DNA of 64,000 bases from the NCBI RefSeq assembly GCF_012395185.1, contig NZ_JAAZTU010000016.1, positions 32,003 to 96,002 of the forward strand, given 5' to 3'. This DNA is from Vibrio aestuarianus (lineage in GTDB: Bacteria; Pseudomonadota; Gammaproteobacteria; Enterobacterales; Vibrionaceae). Below, piece after piece: positions 61,169 to 64,000 of this stretch; position 1 is the first letter of the stretch; each line of letters opens with the position of its first letter. Under the pieces are notes generated by a model. That model saw only the letters and a list, made by a program, of their open reading frames with translations, was not told the origin of the DNA and searched no databases. The position numbers and the translations under genes are program-made.

Positions 61169-64000
61169 ATGCGTCAAATTATTCAGCGTCTTCTATTGCC
61201 GATAGCAATCGTTGCCGTGACTCAGATTTCTATCGTTAGTGCAGAGAGCATTCGCCTGATTGGGCCGAATGGCGAGATCCAGTCTTCTCCTCAATTTTCA
61301 GAAAATCTAGCCCAAACTCGTAACTTGCAACAATCTGATAATCAACCATCGAAGTTTTTTGGACCGACTTTAGAAAGTGACACTTTGTGGTCAATTGCGA
61401 CTCGTTTACGTCCATCAAACGTGGTGACGGTTCAACAAACATTATTCGCTATCTATCGCCTAAATCCGCAAGCGTTTGAAAATCAAAATATCCATAGTTT
61501 GATGCCTGGAAGTAATCTACGAATTCCATCGCTTGCCCAAATCCGAAGTTCATCGACCCAAGATGCGGTAAATGTGATGGCGGCCCATCAAGCCAAGTTG
61601 GATAATATTGGCTCGCCATCGGTTGTTGCAGCTCCGCCTGCACCTGTAACACCGGTGAAACCACCAGTAACAAATAATGCTGTGGCCGCAGTGGAGTCTC
61701 CAACGGTCAAACCTGCAGTTGAAACGCCTGTCACTTCGCCAGCAATAAAAACATTAGAAACACAAATTGTAAGCTCAGATGCTGAGCTAATGGCTCTCGA
61801 AGAAAAAAATCATAAGCTGCGCTTGATGCTAGCGGATGTGAAATCTGAGGTTGATGAGCTAAAAGGTGAATTGGGTGATGAGAATCGTATTCGCTCTGAA
61901 GTTGAAAAACTACTCGATGAAGAGCGTAGAAAAGCAGCCGAAGCACAAAAATTAGCTCCAAGTGCTCTAGATCAGTTGCTTTCAAATCCATGGTTAGTCG
62001 CGGCCTTAGCAATTATACCTGGTTTATTGATCGGTCTGATTGTGGTTATGTTACTAGGACGCCGTTCTAAAACGGAAGCTCAGCAAGAGGTGACGCCACC
62101 AATTCAAGAAAATATTGCCCCGATTACTGTTGGTGACCCTAACATCGAAGATATCGGCGATGACTTGATGTTAGACGATGATTTATTTGGCGAATCAGAC
62201 GATAGTGAAAAGCTGTTTGGTGATGATATTGCATTTGATGATGAGACAGATCCTAACGCTGATAAAGAACCGGACATCTTTGCTGACCTAGAGGATAGCG
62301 ATTTAGATTTCAATCTAGAAGGTGAGGATGATGAAGACCCATTCGCTAGTATTGGTGATGATGGTGATTTAGAAGAGCTGACCTCTAGTAGTAATGGCAT
62401 CAGTGTTAGTGGCGATGAAAAAGCCGTTGGTCTAGATGAAATGGCTCGCGCTCTTGATGAAGCCTCGGTTGATTCTGCCGATGAGAGCGAATTTGATCTG
62501 TCTGATGAACATGCTATGTCTGATGCAGATATTGAGGCGCTACTCAACGGGGATGGAGCAACGGAAGAACTTGAAAGTGATACGTTGGATCAATCTTTGT
62601 TGGATGACCTGCTTGCCAGTACTGAACAAGATGATCACGATGACTTTGATTTTGACTCTTTACTGGATGACTCTGGCGATGATTTTAATCTCGACTCTGA
62701 ACAGTCAGATCCAATTAATACCGACTTTGGTATAAAAGATGCCGAGCTGGCTTCTGATAGTGAGTTGGACGATTTATTTGCCAATATAGAGGCAGAGGCC
62801 GATCTCGAACAACTAGAAGCTAGCGCAATTGATGATACAGCTCTGCTCGATGAATTACTGAATGAAGAAGATTCATCGCAAATTGATAGTAATAGTATTG
62901 ATTTATTAGATGAGCTACTCGACGAGGAAGAAGACGAGAGCTTACCTGATCTCACTCAAAGTACTGACTTATTGGACGAACTTGTTGAAGCTGACAATAA
63001 TCAGCAAGATACTGATGAGCCAGACTTTTCTAGTGCTCAAACCTTAGATGAACTATTAGGCGACACATCATCAGAAGATGAAGATGTTGATTTAAAGCTT
63101 GATGAAGAAAGCACCGACTTATTGGATGAATTGCTGTCAGATGATGATGGTTCTGAAACGCTTAAAATTGATGAAACTGCGATCTTAGATGAGTTAGCTG
63201 ATAATGATGATATTGCCGTTGAAGATGGCACCGAATTGTTCGAAGAGTTGCTCGAAATTGAGCAGCATGCTCAGCAGGTTGAAGGTACGCAGGAAACTGA
63301 AGTAAGTAGTGAGCTAACCGGGGGGCAACCTGAAATAGAAGAGGCGGCGTTCAACCGCAATACTTTTATTGATGACATGCTAAATGTGGCTCCTGACAAG
63401 GATCCACTGCTTGATGACGGAGAAATAGAACTTAGCACCGCGGAGGATAGTCGCGACTTTTCTGAGGAAGTTGGTAGTGATGATGACTTTGATTTTAACC
63501 CTGAAATCGAAGGTAGCGATTACTTAGAACAGAATAATCAACAGCTATCTAACGATACTCCATCGCTGGTAGACGCAAACAATGAGAATGTAGGTGCTCC
63601 TGAAGCGGTCGCTAATGAATTTGGTATCCCGCAAGATGGTGATTGGGAGCTTGAGCAAGAGCCGCTTTCTGACGCGAATGCCGAGCTGGCCGAAGAAAGC
63701 TCAGAGCCAGTGGCGCAAGAAACGTTTGAAGCGATTGATGACGAGTCGCTGCCCGAGTTCAGCGAAGAAGAGGCGTTAGCCTCATTCGAACCAGAAAAGG
63801 TTAGTGAGCAAGAGTCGGTTGAAGAAGACGTGCTCGCTTCACTAGAAGCCGAATCGGTTGATGCCCCAATTCAAGAGCAAGACGAAGCGCTTGATGAGCT
63901 GGAACTGCCGGAATACACCGAGCAAGACGCATTGGCTGACGCGAATGCCGAGCTGGCCGAAGAAAGCTCAGAGCCAGTGGCGCAAGAAACGTTTGAAGCG
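61169..64000 (+). CDS. hubP: FimV/HubP-like polar organiser, 3' end beyond window
   Basis: At least 944 codons are open to the edge, so the gene is partial at its 3' end. It has a signal peptide (about 1-25), a LysM-like periplasmic region (about 60-115), a proline- and threonine-rich segment, a coiled-coil segment (about 205-260), one membrane helix (about 275-298), and then a very long acidic cytoplasmic domain rich in LLDELL-type motifs and aspartate or glutamate. HubP in V. cholerae places the chromosome origin and chemotaxis machinery at the old pole and is related to FimV. The order after glnS supports this. Exact long repeats start at residue 834. Confidence 0.9.
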   Translation, partial: MRQIIQRLLLPIAIVAVTQISIVSAESIRLIGPNGEIQSSPQFSENLAQTRNLQQSDNQPSKFFGPTLESDTLWSIATRLRPSNVVTVQQTLFAIYRLNPQAFENQNIHSLMPGSNLRIPSLAQIRSSSTQDAVNVMAAHQAKLDNIGSPSVVAAPPAPVTPVKPPVTNNAVAAVESPTVKPAVETPVTSPAIKTLETQIVSSDAELMALEEKNHKLRLMLADVKSEVDELKGELGDENRIRSEVEKLLDEERRKAAEAQKLAPSALDQLLSNPWLVAALAIIPGLLIGLIVVMLLGRRSKTEAQQEVTPPIQENIAPITVGDPNIEDIGDDLMLDDDLFGESDDSEKLFGDDIAFDDETDPNADKEPDIFADLEDSDLDFNLEGEDDEDPFASIGDDGDLEELTSSSNGISVSGDEKAVGLDEMARALDEASVDSADESEFDLSDEHAMSDADIEALLNGDGATEELESDTLDQSLLDDLLASTEQDDHDDFDFDSLLDDSGDDFNLDSEQSDPINTDFGIKDAELASDSELDDLFANIEAEADLEQLEASAIDDTALLDELLNEEDSSQIDSNSIDLLDELLDEEEDESLPDLTQSTDLLDELVEADNNQQDTDEPDFSSAQTLDELLGDTSSEDEDVDLKLDEESTDLLDELLSDDDGSETLKIDETAILDELADNDDIAVEDGTELFEELLEIEQHAQQVEGTQETEVSSELTGGQPEIEEAAFNRNTFIDDMLNVAPDKDPLLDDGEIELSTAEDSRDFSEEVGSDDDFDFNPEIEGSDYLEQNNQQLSNDTPSLVDANNENVGAPEAVANEFGIPQDGDWELEQEPLSDANAELAEESSEPVAQETFEAIDDESLPEFSEEEALASFEPEKVSEQESVEEDVLASLEAESVDAPIQEQDEALDELELPEYTEQDALADANAELAEESSEPVAQETFEA
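63669..64000 (+). repeat. Long-period repeat in hubP, cut by the window edge
   Basis: Bases 63669-63733 are repeated exactly at 63936-64000, a period of 267 bases or 89 codons. The encoded unit includes DANAELAEESSEPVAQETFE. The related module LPE(F/Y)-(S/T)-E-x-x-ALA at both places suggests further copies beyond the edge. Confidence 0.93.

Noticed and set aside
62104..63231. Several serine-rich open frames on the minus strand opposite hubP
   Set aside because: The aspartate- and glutamate-rich codons of hubP give serine codons on the opposite strand and suppress stops. These are shadows.

Overview
This window is a block of a Vibrio chromosome, most likely the large chromosome. The evidence is a toxR-toxS pair beside htpG, a HubP/FimV-type polar protein after glnS, and a gene order that mirrors the corresponding Vibrio and Escherichia coli segments. 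I cannot name the species. ToxR has the conserved DNA-binding domain and two periplasmic cysteines. No prophage, insertion sequence, CRISPR array, tRNA or rRNA was recognised. Nearly all genes are conserved housekeeping genes, so the oddities sit inside or between them.

Layout. 1-3,100: start of an unidentified gene, a YitT-type membrane protein, glyA with a PurR-like box, and a small lipoprotein. 3,200-15,800 (minus strand): lipA, lipB, ybeD, dacA, rlpA, rodA, mrdA, rlmH, rsfS, holA, lptE, leuS. This is the lipoylation, cell-elongation and outer-membrane-assembly block; nadD, which E. coli has here, is absent. 15,900-23,500: a ybeL-like zinc-ribbon gene, then lnt, corC, ybeY, ybeZ and miaB on the minus strand, with ubiF divergent. 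23,500-31,800: crr, ptsI, ptsH, cysK and cysZ (minus), with zipA and ligA divergent. The ligA gene carries a 27-bp tandem duplication at its catalytic lysine.

32,000-39,400: a porin, a lipoprotein with an internal C-terminal repeat, cueR, nfeD, qmcA, cnoX-like, ybbO-like and yfcH-like genes, the E. coli cueR-ybbO order. 39,600-41,900: a tightly coupled four-gene operon of two paralogous DUF1538 membrane proteins, a PII-like protein and a CBS-pair protein. It is the best candidate here for an undescribed system. 41,900-44,300: yfcE, a SelW/Rdx-like protein, toxS and toxR. 44,400-50,900: htpG with a sigma-32-like promoter, adk, hemH, a peptide transporter and rfaH. 50,900-64,000: asnB, a Kef-type antiporter, nagC-nagA divergent from nagE, glnS, and hubP, which runs off the end inside a long repeat.

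How the genes work together. The PTS general proteins (ptsH, ptsI, crr) supply phosphate for NagE, whose product NagA deacetylates under NagC control; nagB is not in the window. RodA, PBP2, DacA and RlpA build and trim the wall. LptE and Lnt serve the outer membrane. ToxRS senses the envelope and is known to control porins in vibrios. Several intergenic gaps hold nested palindromes of the kind dispersed through Vibrio genomes.
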